42,265 nucleotides of DNA from Anaerolineae bacterium (GCA_022616105.1 JAKEFL010000231.1:1-42265), one strand, 5' to 3'; counted from the first letter of the stretch, positions 1 through 8,822 are shown. Program-made: numbers and translations. The notes: generated from the letters alone by a model not told the origin.

Positions 1-176
1 ACAATGCTACCATCTTTTTCGGATAATTCCAGCGCGCGGGCAAAAGCGGATTCCACGGGACTCGCCGCCTCAGACTCGACCCCGGCTTGCCGCGCCAACT
101 CGATGATTTTCTCCACCTCCAGCGCGCGTGGATGGTCAGCACGTGTCACGATGAGTCTCTTGATCTTTGGCTTCAT
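1..176 (-). CDS. Partial ORF running off the window edge; similar to the FolC C-terminal (Mur ligase C) region
   Basis: Minus-strand ATG at 176 overlaps the folC stop (ATGA). Translation MKPKIKRLIVTRADHPRALEVEKIIELARQAGVESEAASPVESAFARALELSEKDGSI aligns with the folC tail RVVATHADHPRAPSAEWIADQVKKAGIPVEAVTPVESALERALELAGEQKIV. Confidence 0.7.
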   Translation of the reverse strand, partial: MKPKIKRLIVTRADHPRALEVEKIIELARQAGVESEAASPVESAFARALELSEKDGSI

Positions 177-1489
177 CCTGGTCTCTTTCGCCAAGCCGCA
201 GTGATTTCACCTGCAAATGCAACACTGCCAGTAGCCAGAACAATTTTTTGTTCGCCAGCTAGTTCCAGAGCGCGCTCTAAAGCAGATTCTACAGGTGTGA
301 CTGCTTCCACCGGGATGCCAGCTTTCTTCACCTGATCAGCAATCCACTCAGCTGATGGCGCACGTGGATGATCTGCATGTGTCGCTACAACCCTTTCAAG
401 CCGTGGTTTAAGTTCTTCTAACATACCTGAAATATCTTTATCTTCCAAAGCGCAAAAAACCAAGATGACGGGTCTAGTAGGATAAATTTCATCAAGTGTC
501 TCGCGCAAACGTAATGCAGAATCGCGGTTATGAGCCGAATCAATTACAACAGGTGGCTCCCGACTGAGGATTTCAAAGCGGGCGCGCCATTTTACCTGAG
601 CAAACCCTTTTTGGATGGCTTCATCTGAAATTTCAAGCCCACTGGCTTTCAATGCCGCGTAAGATGTCGCCGCGTTTTCGATTTGATTGAGACCAAGCAA
701 GGGGATTGTGAAATCCAGTGATGGAAGAAAGATGAAAGATGAAAGACGGAATGTCTGTCCGTCAAGAGATGAGCTGAGTCGTTGAAAGTTTACATCTTTA
801 CCCACAAGTGTCATCTCACAACCCTTTAGTTTGGCTACGCGCTCCAAAACTTGTAGGGCTTCTTCCTTTTGCGGCGAGGATACAACTGGCACACCTTCCT
901 TGATGATGCCCGCTTTCTCTCCCGCGATTTTTGCAAGCGTATTTCCCAACACAGCCATATGGTCATAGGATAGTGACGTGATCACTGAAACTTTTGGTAG
1001 GACAATATTGGTCGCGTCCAATCTCCCGCCCAAACCGACTTCGATCACTGCTGCATTGACATTGTTCCTGGCAAAAGCCAAAAAGCCAAGCGCGGTGGTG
1101 ATTTCAAAGGTCGTGAGCTTGGGGATTTTCGCAACGGCCGGTTTTACTTCTTCAACCAACTCAACCAACTGCTCATGTGAAATTGGTTCTCCATTGATTC
1201 GGATTCGCTCTGTATATTCCAATAAATGCGGCGAGGTATATAGCCCAACTGTATATCCCGCCGCCCTCAGCGCGGACGCGCACAACGCGCAGACCGAGCC
1301 TTTACCCTTTGTCCCTGCCACGTGGATAATGGGATATTTCGCCTGCGGATTCCCGAGTTCTTCCATCAACGCGAACATGCGATCAAGGTTGAACTCAGCT
1401 TTGGCGATTTCAGAGGAATGTTTGAGGCTATAATCTACAAAAGAATAGAGGTAATCGAGGGCTTTGTTATATTGAATTTCAATGTCCAT
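173..1489 (-). CDS. folC: Bifunctional folylpolyglutamate synthase/dihydrofolate synthase
   Basis: Motifs HVAGTKGKGSVCA, TSPHL, VIEVGLGGRLDATN, LLGLNQIENAATSYAAL, DSAHN. Confidence 0.93.
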   Translation of the reverse strand: MDIEIQYNKALDYLYSFVDYSLKHSSEIAKAEFNLDRMFALMEELGNPQAKYPIIHVAGTKGKGSVCALCASALRAAGYTVGLYTSPHLLEYTERIRINGEPISHEQLVELVEEVKPAVAKIPKLTTFEITTALGFLAFARNNVNAAVIEVGLGGRLDATNIVLPKVSVITSLSYDHMAVLGNTLAKIAGEKAGIIKEGVPVVSSPQKEEALQVLERVAKLKGCEMTLVGKDVNFQRLSSSLDGQTFRLSSFIFLPSLDFTIPLLGLNQIENAATSYAALKASGLEISDEAIQKGFAQVKWRARFEILSREPPVVIDSAHNRDSALRLRETLDEIYPTRPVILVFCALEDKDISGMLEELKPRLERVVATHADHPRAPSAEWIADQVKKAGIPVEAVTPVESALERALELAGEQKIVLATGSVAFAGEITAAWRKRPG

Positions 1490-1575
1490 GCGAGGGATTG
1501 TAAAGCGTAATTGGTAATTAGTAAATTCGGGAATCGTGGGAACCTTGCATATTCTAAATCAAAGGCAGAACCTCA

Positions 1576-1887
1576 ATGGATGTTAGATATTATGAGAATG
1601 AAAGATCCATTAGTGCCGAATTATTTAGAGATTCGGACGGTTCTATATTTCGGTTGATCGCAGATGAATTAACTGAAGTGTTCAATGTTCAGTGGAAAAC
1701 TAAAATTGATGGTTTTGATCAGAGATATTGGGATTTTGAATTCAAGGGAACCACTTTAACTTTGCATCTTGAACACTTTCTAGGGATCAGTATCTTTGTT
1801 GAAAAATCTGAGGTGGACAGTAAAAGTGCAAAACGAGTTTTAGAGGAAATTGGAGATTACTTCAAGCCTTGGCATCCTCCAAATTGA
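1576..1887 (+). CDS. Hypothetical protein (103 aa)
   Basis: Open ORF MDVRYYENERSISAELFRDSDGS...; no family confidently recognised. Confidence 0.5.
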   Translation: MDVRYYENERSISAELFRDSDGSIFRLIADELTEVFNVQWKTKIDGFDQRYWDFEFKGTTLTLHLEHFLGISIFVEKSEVDSKSAKRVLEEIGDYFKPWHPPN

Positions 1888-1888
1888 A

Positions 1889-1960
1889 ATGCTCGCCACC
1901 CATACCATCTATTTTCACCTACCCGCAGACATAGTCCCTCAAAGAAATGCAAGGATAAAT
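1889..1960 (+). pseudogene. Degenerate copy of the 5' end of the DUF503 gene
   Basis: Translation MLATHTIYFHLPADIVPQRNARI matches MLATLTIHLHIPACTSLKEKRGRI at 2383; nucleotides also share atgct-gccacc and ctcaaagaaa. Confidence 0.55.
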
Positions 1961-1961
1961 T

Positions 1962-2381
1962 ATGGAAAACTGTTTCATCTGCCGAAAACACAATGGACTA
2001 GAAGCCGCCCCTCCTGGCGGATATATTTACGAAGACAAGCATTGGATGGTCTGCCACGCGCCTGCGAAGTTGGGACCATTAGGCACATTGTTCATCGAGT
2101 CAAAGCGGCATTTTCTTGATTACGCGGGAATGACAGATGAAGAGTCTGTCTCGCTTGGGAATGTAATGAAGAAAATCTATGCCGCGCTAAGATTGCACAC
2201 AAACGCAGAGCGCATTTATCAGGTCACTCTGATGGATGGAGTGCCACATTTTCATAGCTGGCTCGTACCGCGACGAAAAGATGACGCGGAGCGTGGAATG
2301 AAATTCCTTGCAAGAGATGATTCGTGCAATGAAGAAGATGCTATCGAGTTGGCAAATAAATTACGTGAAGCAATGAAATAA
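1962..2381 (+). CDS. HIT family protein
   Basis: CFICRKHNG start and PHFHSWLVPR HIT-like motif. Confidence 0.85.
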   Translation: MENCFICRKHNGLEAAPPGGYIYEDKHWMVCHAPAKLGPLGTLFIESKRHFLDYAGMTDEESVSLGNVMKKIYAALRLHTNAERIYQVTLMDGVPHFHSWLVPRRKDDAERGMKFLARDDSCNEEDAIELANKLREAMK

Positions 2382-2382
2382 G

Positions 2383-2667
2383 ATGCTTGCCACCCTCACC
2401 ATTCACCTCCACATCCCTGCCTGCACCTCTCTCAAAGAAAAGCGCGGACGAATCAAGCCGCTGATCTCACGCTTGCACCGCGAGTTCAATGTCTCTGTGG
2501 CGGAGCTGGATTTGCAGGATAAATGGGATGAAGCAATTATCGCCTGCGCGATGATAGGGAACGAACGCGGACATTTAGAGTCCGCTTTGCAGAATGTCGC
2601 AAAATGGGTGGAAGGAAATTGGACCGATGGGGATGTGTGGGATACCAAAATTGAAGTAGACAGGTAA
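2383..2667 (+). CDS. DUF503 family protein
   Basis: MLATLTIHLHIPACTSLKEKRGRIKPLISRLHREFNVSVAEL...W.....ACAMIGNE is DUF503-like. Confidence 0.85.
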   Translation: MLATLTIHLHIPACTSLKEKRGRIKPLISRLHREFNVSVAELDLQDKWDEAIIACAMIGNERGHLESALQNVAKWVEGNWTDGDVWDTKIEVDR

Positions 2668-2705
2668 ACAAGGAACGTGTGTGCCTGTATACCTGCCTAC
2701 CTGTT

Positions 2706-2927
2706 TTACATCACATCCCGCGGCGCGCGCATTTCATCCAGTCTCTGGCGCAGCTCAATCCTTCGCTCATCCGCCGCGTGACGGACATCGCTAAAGAAAT
2801 TCTGCCCGCGCTCACGTATCTGTGAACGTAATTGATCTCCAGATTCTGGAGCCATTAACAATGCGATCGTCGAACCAACCAGGCTTCCCACTGCAATTCC
2901 GATCATAAAGCCAAACATTCTTCTCAT
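2706..2927 (-). CDS. YtxH domain-containing protein
   Basis: Short protein with GIAVGSLVGSTIALLMAPESGDQLRSQIRERG. Confidence 0.8.
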   Translation of the reverse strand: MRRMFGFMIGIAVGSLVGSTIALLMAPESGDQLRSQIRERGQNFFSDVRHAADERRIELRQRLDEMRAPRDVM

Positions 2928-2946
2928 ATCGTCTCTCCTCTTTGGA

Positions 2947-3070
2947 TGTCATTGCGAGGAGGGCGCTTTTCCCGACGAAGCAATCTCCAAATTCATATGG
3001 AGACTGTTTAGCTGCATGCGCTTCGTCTGCGCCTCCGGCTCCGCTCAGCGCGAAACAATTCGCAATGACA
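2947..3070. repeat. Small interspersed element with 11-bp terminal inverted repeats
   Basis: tgtcattgcga (2947-2957) and tcgcaatgaca (3060-3070) are exact reverse complements; no coding content. Confidence 0.7.
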
Positions 3071-3239
3071 CAATTTTTTTGATAAATTTATTATAGATGA
3101 AATTCGAGTTTTGTGGAATAATAGAAAGACCGAGCGTATCCGCTTTGCGTGAACGCGACGGAATCATATCAAAGCTGTCCACGTTGCGGCAATTAGTGGG
3201 CGACCGCACCAAACGGCTCCTACCATTTTGGAGGATACC

Positions 3240-4121
3240 ATGTCTACATCTACACCAATTTCCACCAGCGCGCCCCCGCGCAAAAAGGTAACTACGCTTA
3301 CCTATCGTCAAAAGAAGGAGCGCGGTGAGATCATCACCATGCTCACCGCGTATGACTATCCCACTGCCATTGCAATGGACAAGGCCGGAATCGATTCCAT
3401 CCTTGTCGGCGATTCACTAGGGATGGTTGTACTCGGCTACGAGAACACTCTCCCTGTCACGATGGAGGAGATGCTCCATCACTGTCGCGCGGTTGCGCGC
3501 GGCGCAAAGACCGCGCTTCTCATCGGCGACATGCCATTTATGTCGTATCAAGTTTCAGTAGAGGAAGCGACGCGTAACGCAGGCCGCTTTTTGCAGCAGG
3601 GCGGCATGGACGCGGTCAAACTCGAAGGCGGACGTGAACGTGCGGATGTCATCCGTTCGATCACCAGTGCAGGGATTCCCGTCATGGGACACCTCGGTCT
3701 CACGCCGCAATCTGTCAATCAATTGGGCGGATTCCGTGCACAGGGCAAGACCGCCATCGCCGCGAAACGACTCGTGGAGGATGCGCTCATTCTCGAAGAA
3801 GCAGGCTGTTTCAGCGTTGTGCTCGAATCTGTTCCCGCGCGTCTGGCGGAATTGATTTCGAAAAAGATTTCGATTCCAACAATTGGCATCGGCGCGGGCG
3901 CGGGCTGCGACGGGCAAGTATTGGTCACACATGACTTGCTTGGATTGTTCGACCGCTTCACACCCAAGTTCGTCAAGAAATATGCAAACTTCCATAATGA
4001 GATGCAAAAGGCCTTCGCCGATTACATCGAAGATGTGGAGACGAAACGCTTCCCTGCGCCTGAACACACCGTTGAGATGAAAGATGAAGAGTGGGAAATC
4101 CTACTGAAGGAACTTGGCTAA
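3240..4121 (+). CDS. panB: 3-methyl-2-oxobutanoate hydroxymethyltransferase
   Basis: ITMLTAYDYPTAIAMDKAGIDSILVGDSLGMVVLGYENTLPVT; RBS ggagg precedes the ATG at 3240. Confidence 0.96.
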   Translation: MSTSTPISTSAPPRKKVTTLTYRQKKERGEIITMLTAYDYPTAIAMDKAGIDSILVGDSLGMVVLGYENTLPVTMEEMLHHCRAVARGAKTALLIGDMPFMSYQVSVEEATRNAGRFLQQGGMDAVKLEGGRERADVIRSITSAGIPVMGHLGLTPQSVNQLGGFRAQGKTAIAAKRLVEDALILEEAGCFSVVLESVPARLAELISKKISIPTIGIGAGAGCDGQVLVTHDLLGLFDRFTPKFVKKYANFHNEMQKAFADYIEDVETKRFPAPEHTVEMKDEEWEILLKELG

Positions 4122-4130
4122 CAAAAGAAT

Positions 4131-4164
4131 ACGCAGTACGTATTACGTAATACGTACTGCGTAA
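4131..4164. repeat. Perfect 34-bp palindrome between panB and panE
   Basis: tacgcagtacgtattac followed directly by gtaatacgtactgcgta. Confidence 0.85.
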
Positions 4165-4172
4165 TTTATAAC

Positions 4173-5156
4173 ATGAATAACGATAGTATTCTCATCGTCG
4201 GCACAGGCGCGCTTGCCACGCTTTTCGCCGCGCGCCTGACACAAGCGGGACATCATGTCACCTTACTTGGCACATGGAAAGAGGGAATTGATGCATTACG
4301 CAAGAACGGCGCGCGGTTGATCGATACAAATGGAAATGAACATCAGTTTGAAGTCCATGCGACAGATGACGCACATGAATGTGTAGGTACAAAACAAGCG
4401 CTCGTGCTTGTCAAAGCCTGGCAAACGGAGCGCGCCGCGGGACAATTAAAAGAATGTCTCGCAGATGATGGACTCGCAGTCACTCTCCAAAATGGACTAG
4501 GGAATTACGAGACACTGGTTCAAGTTCTTAATTCATCTGCCACAGACGCTTCGCGCACAGAGCAAAAAAGAGAAAAAGACTCAAAGAACTCAGTGATCTC
4601 TGTGGCTCAGAAATATTCGCGTGTGGCATTAGGCAGTACCACTACTGGAGCGACTCTGCTCGGGCCTGGTCTGGCAAAAGCGGGTGGAGAGGGGATTATC
4701 TCCATTGAACGGCATCAGGCTTTAGGTCCGATTGAGGCGGCGTTGAGGTCCGCAAAATTCAATGTACAAATCGTTGAAGATGCGCAATCATTAGTCTGGG
4801 GAAAGCTGGTCATCAACGCGGCGATCAATCCATTGACGGCGTTATTGCGAGTCACAAATGGCGAATTACTACAGCGCCCGTCCGCACGTGAAATGATGGG
4901 AGCATTAGCATGTGAAGCCGCGCAAGTCGCAAAGGCTGAGAAAGTTGAGTTGCCATTCACCGACCCAATTGCTGCGGTGGAGGATGTGGCGCGGAAGACC
5001 GCTGCAAACCGTTCATCCATGTTGCAGGATATACTTCGTAATGCGCCAACGGAGATCGATGCGATCTGTGGCGCTGTGATAAAAGCCGCACAAAAGCATC
5101 AAATTGACACACCTGCCAATTGGGCTTGTTGGAATTTGATCAAAGCCATATCTTAG
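4173..5156 (+). CDS. panE: 2-dehydropantoate 2-reductase with a repeat-derived internal insertion
   Basis: N-terminal GTGALATLFAARLTQAGHHVTLLGT, LQNGLGN, STTTGATLLGPG, KLVINAAINPLTALL. Confidence 0.92.
   Translation: MNNDSILIVGTGALATLFAARLTQAGHHVTLLGTWKEGIDALRKNGARLIDTNGNEHQFEVHATDDAHECVGTKQALVLVKAWQTERAAGQLKECLADDGLAVTLQNGLGNYETLVQVLNSSATDASRTEQKREKDSKNSVISVAQKYSRVALGSTTTGATLLGPGLAKAGGEGIISIERHQALGPIEAALRSAKFNVQIVEDAQSLVWGKLVINAAINPLTALLRVTNGELLQRPSAREMMGALACEAAQVAKAEKVELPFTDPIAAVEDVARKTAANRSSMLQDILRNAPTEIDAICGAVIKAAQKHQIDTPANWACWNLIKAIS
4556..4604. repeat. Repeat element inside panE
   Basis: cacagag...ctctgtg termini; related phrases recur at 41172-41211 (cacagag...ctctgtg). Encodes roughly RTEQKREKDSKNSVIS. 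Confidence 0.6.
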
Positions 5157-5194
5157 CAAATGGAATTGAAATCAATTTTCGGGATTTTCATTGG

Positions 5195-5352
5195 CTCACC
5201 TTACGCGCTTTAATACTTTTTAGGTATGTCACCCTGAGCGACAGCGAAGGGTCTCTGAGACAATCGAAGAGATTCTCACCTGCATGATTTGCTTAGCAAA
5301 TCACGTGCGGCGCAAGTGTCGCTTCGCTCAGAATGACACTCCGTAAGGTGAG
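5195..5352. repeat. Nested intergenic repeat: outer 11-bp inverted repeat around a gtcaccctgagc...gctcagaatgacac element
   Basis: ctcaccttacg (5195-5205) / cgtaaggtgag (5342-5352); inner element at about 5225-5339. The left inner arm recurs inside the heparinase-like ORF. Confidence 0.7.
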
Positions 5353-5431
5353 TTATTGATTGGTTCACCTGACCAGTTAAAAGCCCCTCTTTGGTGGGGC
5401 AACCTTTGTGGGTAATCCACGTATACCTAAT

Positions 5432-5512
5432 ATTACAGCGCAAGGTTGCGAGTAAAAAGCCGCTAACGAGGTCTGATTTACCTTCGTGAAAATACCTACT
5501 TTGCGCTGTAAT
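5432..5512. repeat. Element with 12-bp perfect inverted repeats
   Basis: attacagcgcaa (5432-5443) / ttgcgctgtaat (5501-5512). Confidence 0.6.
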
Positions 5513-5547
5513 ACTAAGTGCCACTCAAGTTAAAAAGGAGAAGAGAT

Positions 5548-6129
5548 ATGTTCACGAATCGTTCAAATCCCGGTTCACTCATTGCGGGCGCCGCCTTGAT
5601 TGCGGTTGGCTTGCTCGCGCTGGCAGGTCAGCTCTTCAGAGGGTTTGATTTCTGGGGAGCCATCTGGCCATTTTTCATCGTTGGCGCCGGCGCATTGTTC
5701 TTTGTAGGAATGTTCAGCGGTGGGAAACCAGCTGCAGGTCTGGCAATCCCCGGCTCCATCCTCATTGCCGTTGGGCTGATGCTGTTCCTGCAAAACCTGT
5801 TTGGGCATTGGGAAAGCTGGGCATACGGCTGGACCGTGATCCTGATGGCAGTAGGTATTGGTATTTACATTATGGGACGGTACACGGAAAACCCAGGTCA
5901 ACGTGCGAGCGGGCTGAGTCTGATCAAAATCGGCGCGATTATGTTCGTTGTCTTCGGTGCGTTCTTCGAGATGATTTTCAATTCGTTCGCTTTCTCAAGG
6001 TTCCTATTTCCTGCAGCGTTGATTTTGTTTGGCGTCTATCTCATCTGGGGGCGTTCCCGTTCGCTGACCAAACCTCAGGACATGCCAGCAGAGATGACGA
6101 ACTCATCTACAAGTTTGGAGGAAAAATGA
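5548..6129 (+). CDS. Multi-pass membrane protein, LiaF/DUF5668-like TM region
   Basis: Repeated TM hairpins (GSLIAGAALIAVGLLALAGQL, ...GSILIAVGLMLFLQNLFG); RBS aaggag before ATG 5548. Confidence 0.75.
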   Translation: MFTNRSNPGSLIAGAALIAVGLLALAGQLFRGFDFWGAIWPFFIVGAGALFFVGMFSGGKPAAGLAIPGSILIAVGLMLFLQNLFGHWESWAYGWTVILMAVGIGIYIMGRYTENPGQRASGLSLIKIGAIMFVVFGAFFEMIFNSFAFSRFLFPAALILFGVYLIWGRSRSLTKPQDMPAEMTNSSTSLEEK

Positions 6130-7076
6130 ATCAACGTTCGTTATTTTGGCCCCTGACGCTGATCGCAACCGGCGTGGTCTGGCTGATGGTCAGCATGAAT
6201 GTCATCCCTGCCGCGAATCTGTGGGCGTTGACTTATATCTGGCCCTATGTGTTGATCCTGCTTGGGCTGGGATTAATTTTGCGAAGTTACCTGCCCGCGG
6301 CTGGATGGATCGTCTCGGCGCTGATCGTGATCGGCGCGGTGGCAGCGGTCGTCTTTGCACCTCGATTGGGCTGGGCGGGTGGACCAAGCATGGCTTTCGG
6401 CCCAGATTTTGGTGGGGGTGTCCCAGGATCCGGGAAGATTGAATCGGAAACGCGCGAAGTGCAGGGTTTCCTTGCAGTATCAATCAACTATCCCGCAGAA
6501 GTCCTCATCCAACAAGGCAAAGTCGAATCAGTGAAAATCGAAGCGGATGATAATTTGCTTTCACAGCTCACAACCGAAGTGAATGATGATACTCTTGTCA
6601 TCGAAAATAAAGAGGAGCGCTGGTCAGAGCGCGTAAACCCCACGGAGCGTGTGAAGATCACGATCACTGTAAAGGATTTGCATGAGATCGAGTTTTCCAG
6701 CGCAGGGAATTTGCGAGTGGAAGGTTTGAAGACTGATGAATTAAGTTTGAAACTGAACGGTGTGGGCGAAATGATATTGAATGATCTCGATGTGCGCAAA
6801 CTGGAATGCCGGCTCAGCGGTGCAGGCAACATCGAAGCCAATGGCGTAGCCGATGAGCTTGATATCAGAATCAGTGGGGTGGGCGGTTTCGATGCGCCGA
6901 AACTTGAAAGCATGGTTGCCAACGTCCGCATCAGTGGCGCAGGCAGTGCCACAGTGTTCGTCAAAGATGACTTAACGGCCAGAGTGAGCGGCGCTGGGTC
7001 GATCAACTACTATGGCTCACCTACTTTGCACGAAGAGGTCTCTGGTGCAGGATCGGTAAGCCAGGTCGACGAATAA
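6126..7076 (+). CDS. LiaF-like TM region fused to a DUF2807-type (GIN) beta-repeat domain
   Basis: N-terminal TM helices; C-terminal repeats SSAGNLRVEGL, LSGAGNIEANG, ISGAGSATVFV, VSGAGSINYYG. Confidence 0.85.
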   Translation: MNQRSLFWPLTLIATGVVWLMVSMNVIPAANLWALTYIWPYVLILLGLGLILRSYLPAAGWIVSALIVIGAVAAVVFAPRLGWAGGPSMAFGPDFGGGVPGSGKIESETREVQGFLAVSINYPAEVLIQQGKVESVKIEADDNLLSQLTTEVNDDTLVIENKEERWSERVNPTERVKITITVKDLHEIEFSSAGNLRVEGLKTDELSLKLNGVGEMILNDLDVRKLECRLSGAGNIEANGVADELDIRISGVGGFDAPKLESMVANVRISGAGSATVFVKDDLTARVSGAGSINYYGSPTLHEEVSGAGSVSQVDE

Positions 7077-7206
7077 CTCTGGCTGACAGTCATTTTCTGG
7101 AAAGTTTAAAGGCAGGTTGTAACTTATTAATATCGCGCTGGGAGTAAATTTCAGGTAAAATTAGGCAAAGAAGATTATATATAATATATAATCTCAAGGA
7201 GATTGA

Positions 7207-8712
7207 ATGCCTGGCTTTACTCCCGGCCGAAGATGGCAGCCTGCCTACTCCCCCTTCCAAAAAGAGACCTTTGGCGAACACGCCCTGCGAGTGCTCGAAT
7301 ACAGCGTGAAGGGTCCGCTGTTTGGGTGCCGCATGTGCGGGAATTGTTTACTGGCAGAGACCGCGCTGATCTGCCCGATGGAATGTCCAAAGGGATTGCG
7401 CAACGGTCCATGCGGAGGCTCCACATCCGAATATTGCTACGTGGATAAAAGCCGTCCATGCATCTGGTACAAGATTTACGAACGTTCATTTGAATGGGGG
7501 CGTGAAGCTGTATTGCTTGAAGTGCTTCCGCCGCTCGATTGGGAACAAGTGGGAAAAGATTCGTGGAGCGCAATTTTCAGGAACGCGAGAAACATTGGTG
7601 TAAAGAAAATTTTTAGCGGATTACTTTCACGTTCGTCTGACGTGCGCGCACAAACATTGGATGGGATTTTCCGTCCTGTACGTCAGCCTGAGTGGTGGCA
7701 AGGCGATTCGAAATATCATCCGCCCGCGTACACAGAACCCGCTTCAGAACTGGAACAGAGGCTGGTCGCCGGTGAATTTGTCGTTACTTGCGAAGTGACA
7801 CCTCCGTTATCTTCCTCCACTGACAGGTTGATCCACAACATCGAAATGGTCAAGCCTTATGTGACGGCAGTTAATTTCACGGACAATCAATCCGCGATGC
7901 CGCGCATGACCTCGTGGGCATGCAGTCAGGTTGCGATGAGTCATGATGCTGAACCGGTTTTGCAAATGTCGGCGCGCAATCGTTCGCGTGGAAGTCTGCA
8001 AAGCGAGATCATCGGCGCGACCGCGCTCGGTGTGCGAAATGTTTTGTGTGTAACAGGCGACAGTGCCAAACTCTCCCCCTCCCCGCGCGATCAAATGGAT
8101 ATTAATGATCTGGATTCAATCCAAATGTTGTGGGTGTTGCGTCGTATGCGCGATGAAGGCAAATATTTGGATGGACGCGAGATCAAATATCCGCCCATGT
8201 TCTTCCTCGGCGCGGCGGCTTCGCCATTTTCGTCCAATGTGAAATTTCAGGCATTGCGCGAACAAAAGAAGGTCAACGCTGGGGCACAGTTCTTCCAGAC
8301 CAATTTGATTTTCGATGTGGATGGAATGGAACTCTGGTTGAATGAACTCGCGAAGAGAAATGTGTTGGATAAGGTCTACATTCTGGCTGGCGTCACACCC
8401 ATCAAGAGTTTGAAGATGGCACAAAAACTTGCAGAAGTTCCAGGAGTATATCTTCCAAAGAATATTCTTCAAAGAATGGAAGTTGCAGACCGAGCAGGTA
8501 ATGCTCAGGCAGAAGGCGTGCAAATCGCGCTGGAAGTCATTCGTAGAATCAAGACTTATGAAAAACAGGGAATTCACGGAATCCACCTCATGCCCGTTGG
8601 GTGGGATGAGATTGTTCCGCGGATTGTTATGGAGGCAGGGTTGATTCGGCGGGCTGAAGCCCTGCCTCAGTTCATGGAAGTCCGCTCAAGCGGACTCAGG
8701 ATTTCAGCGTAG
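7207..8712 (+). CDS. Methylenetetrahydrofolate reductase with N-terminal MTHFR_C/MetV-like cysteine-rich domain
   Basis: CRMCGNCLL...CPMECPKGLRNGPCGG followed by MTHFR-like EFVVTCEVTPPLS...NVLCVTGD; RBS aaggag. Confidence 0.85.
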   Translation: MPGFTPGRRWQPAYSPFQKETFGEHALRVLEYSVKGPLFGCRMCGNCLLAETALICPMECPKGLRNGPCGGSTSEYCYVDKSRPCIWYKIYERSFEWGREAVLLEVLPPLDWEQVGKDSWSAIFRNARNIGVKKIFSGLLSRSSDVRAQTLDGIFRPVRQPEWWQGDSKYHPPAYTEPASELEQRLVAGEFVVTCEVTPPLSSSTDRLIHNIEMVKPYVTAVNFTDNQSAMPRMTSWACSQVAMSHDAEPVLQMSARNRSRGSLQSEIIGATALGVRNVLCVTGDSAKLSPSPRDQMDINDLDSIQMLWVLRRMRDEGKYLDGREIKYPPMFFLGAAASPFSSNVKFQALREQKKVNAGAQFFQTNLIFDVDGMELWLNELAKRNVLDKVYILAGVTPIKSLKMAQKLAEVPGVYLPKNILQRMEVADRAGNAQAEGVQIALEVIRRIKTYEKQGIHGIHLMPVGWDEIVPRIVMEAGLIRRAEALPQFMEVRSSGLRISA

Positions 8713-8741
8713 TAGGTGGAGCAGGTAAAAAATAACATCTC

Positions 8742-8805
8742 GTACCGCGGCTTCGCGGTGTCGCTCTACCCAACGCAGGCGACACCGCGAAGCGTGTCGC
8801 GGTAC
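8742..8805. repeat. Intergenic hairpin repeat
   Basis: gtaccgcg...gcttcgcggtgtcgc pairs with gcgacaccgcgaagc...cgcggtac. Confidence 0.75.
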
Positions 8806-8822
8806 ATTTTGGAGAGGAATTC

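Noticed and set aside
720-790. Possible repeat insertion in folC (aagatgaaagatgaaagacgg)
   Set aside because: The encoded SSLDGQTFRLSSFIFLPSLDF fits the normal FolC spacing, so no clear insertion.
3555-4067. 170-aa minus-strand ORF inside panB
   Set aside because: Antisense to panB; no recognisable domain.
5808-6125. Long N-terminal extension of the ORF listed at 5808-7076
   Set aside because: Overlaps the upstream membrane-protein gene out of frame; the ATG at 6126 with gaggaaaa gives the expected TM start.
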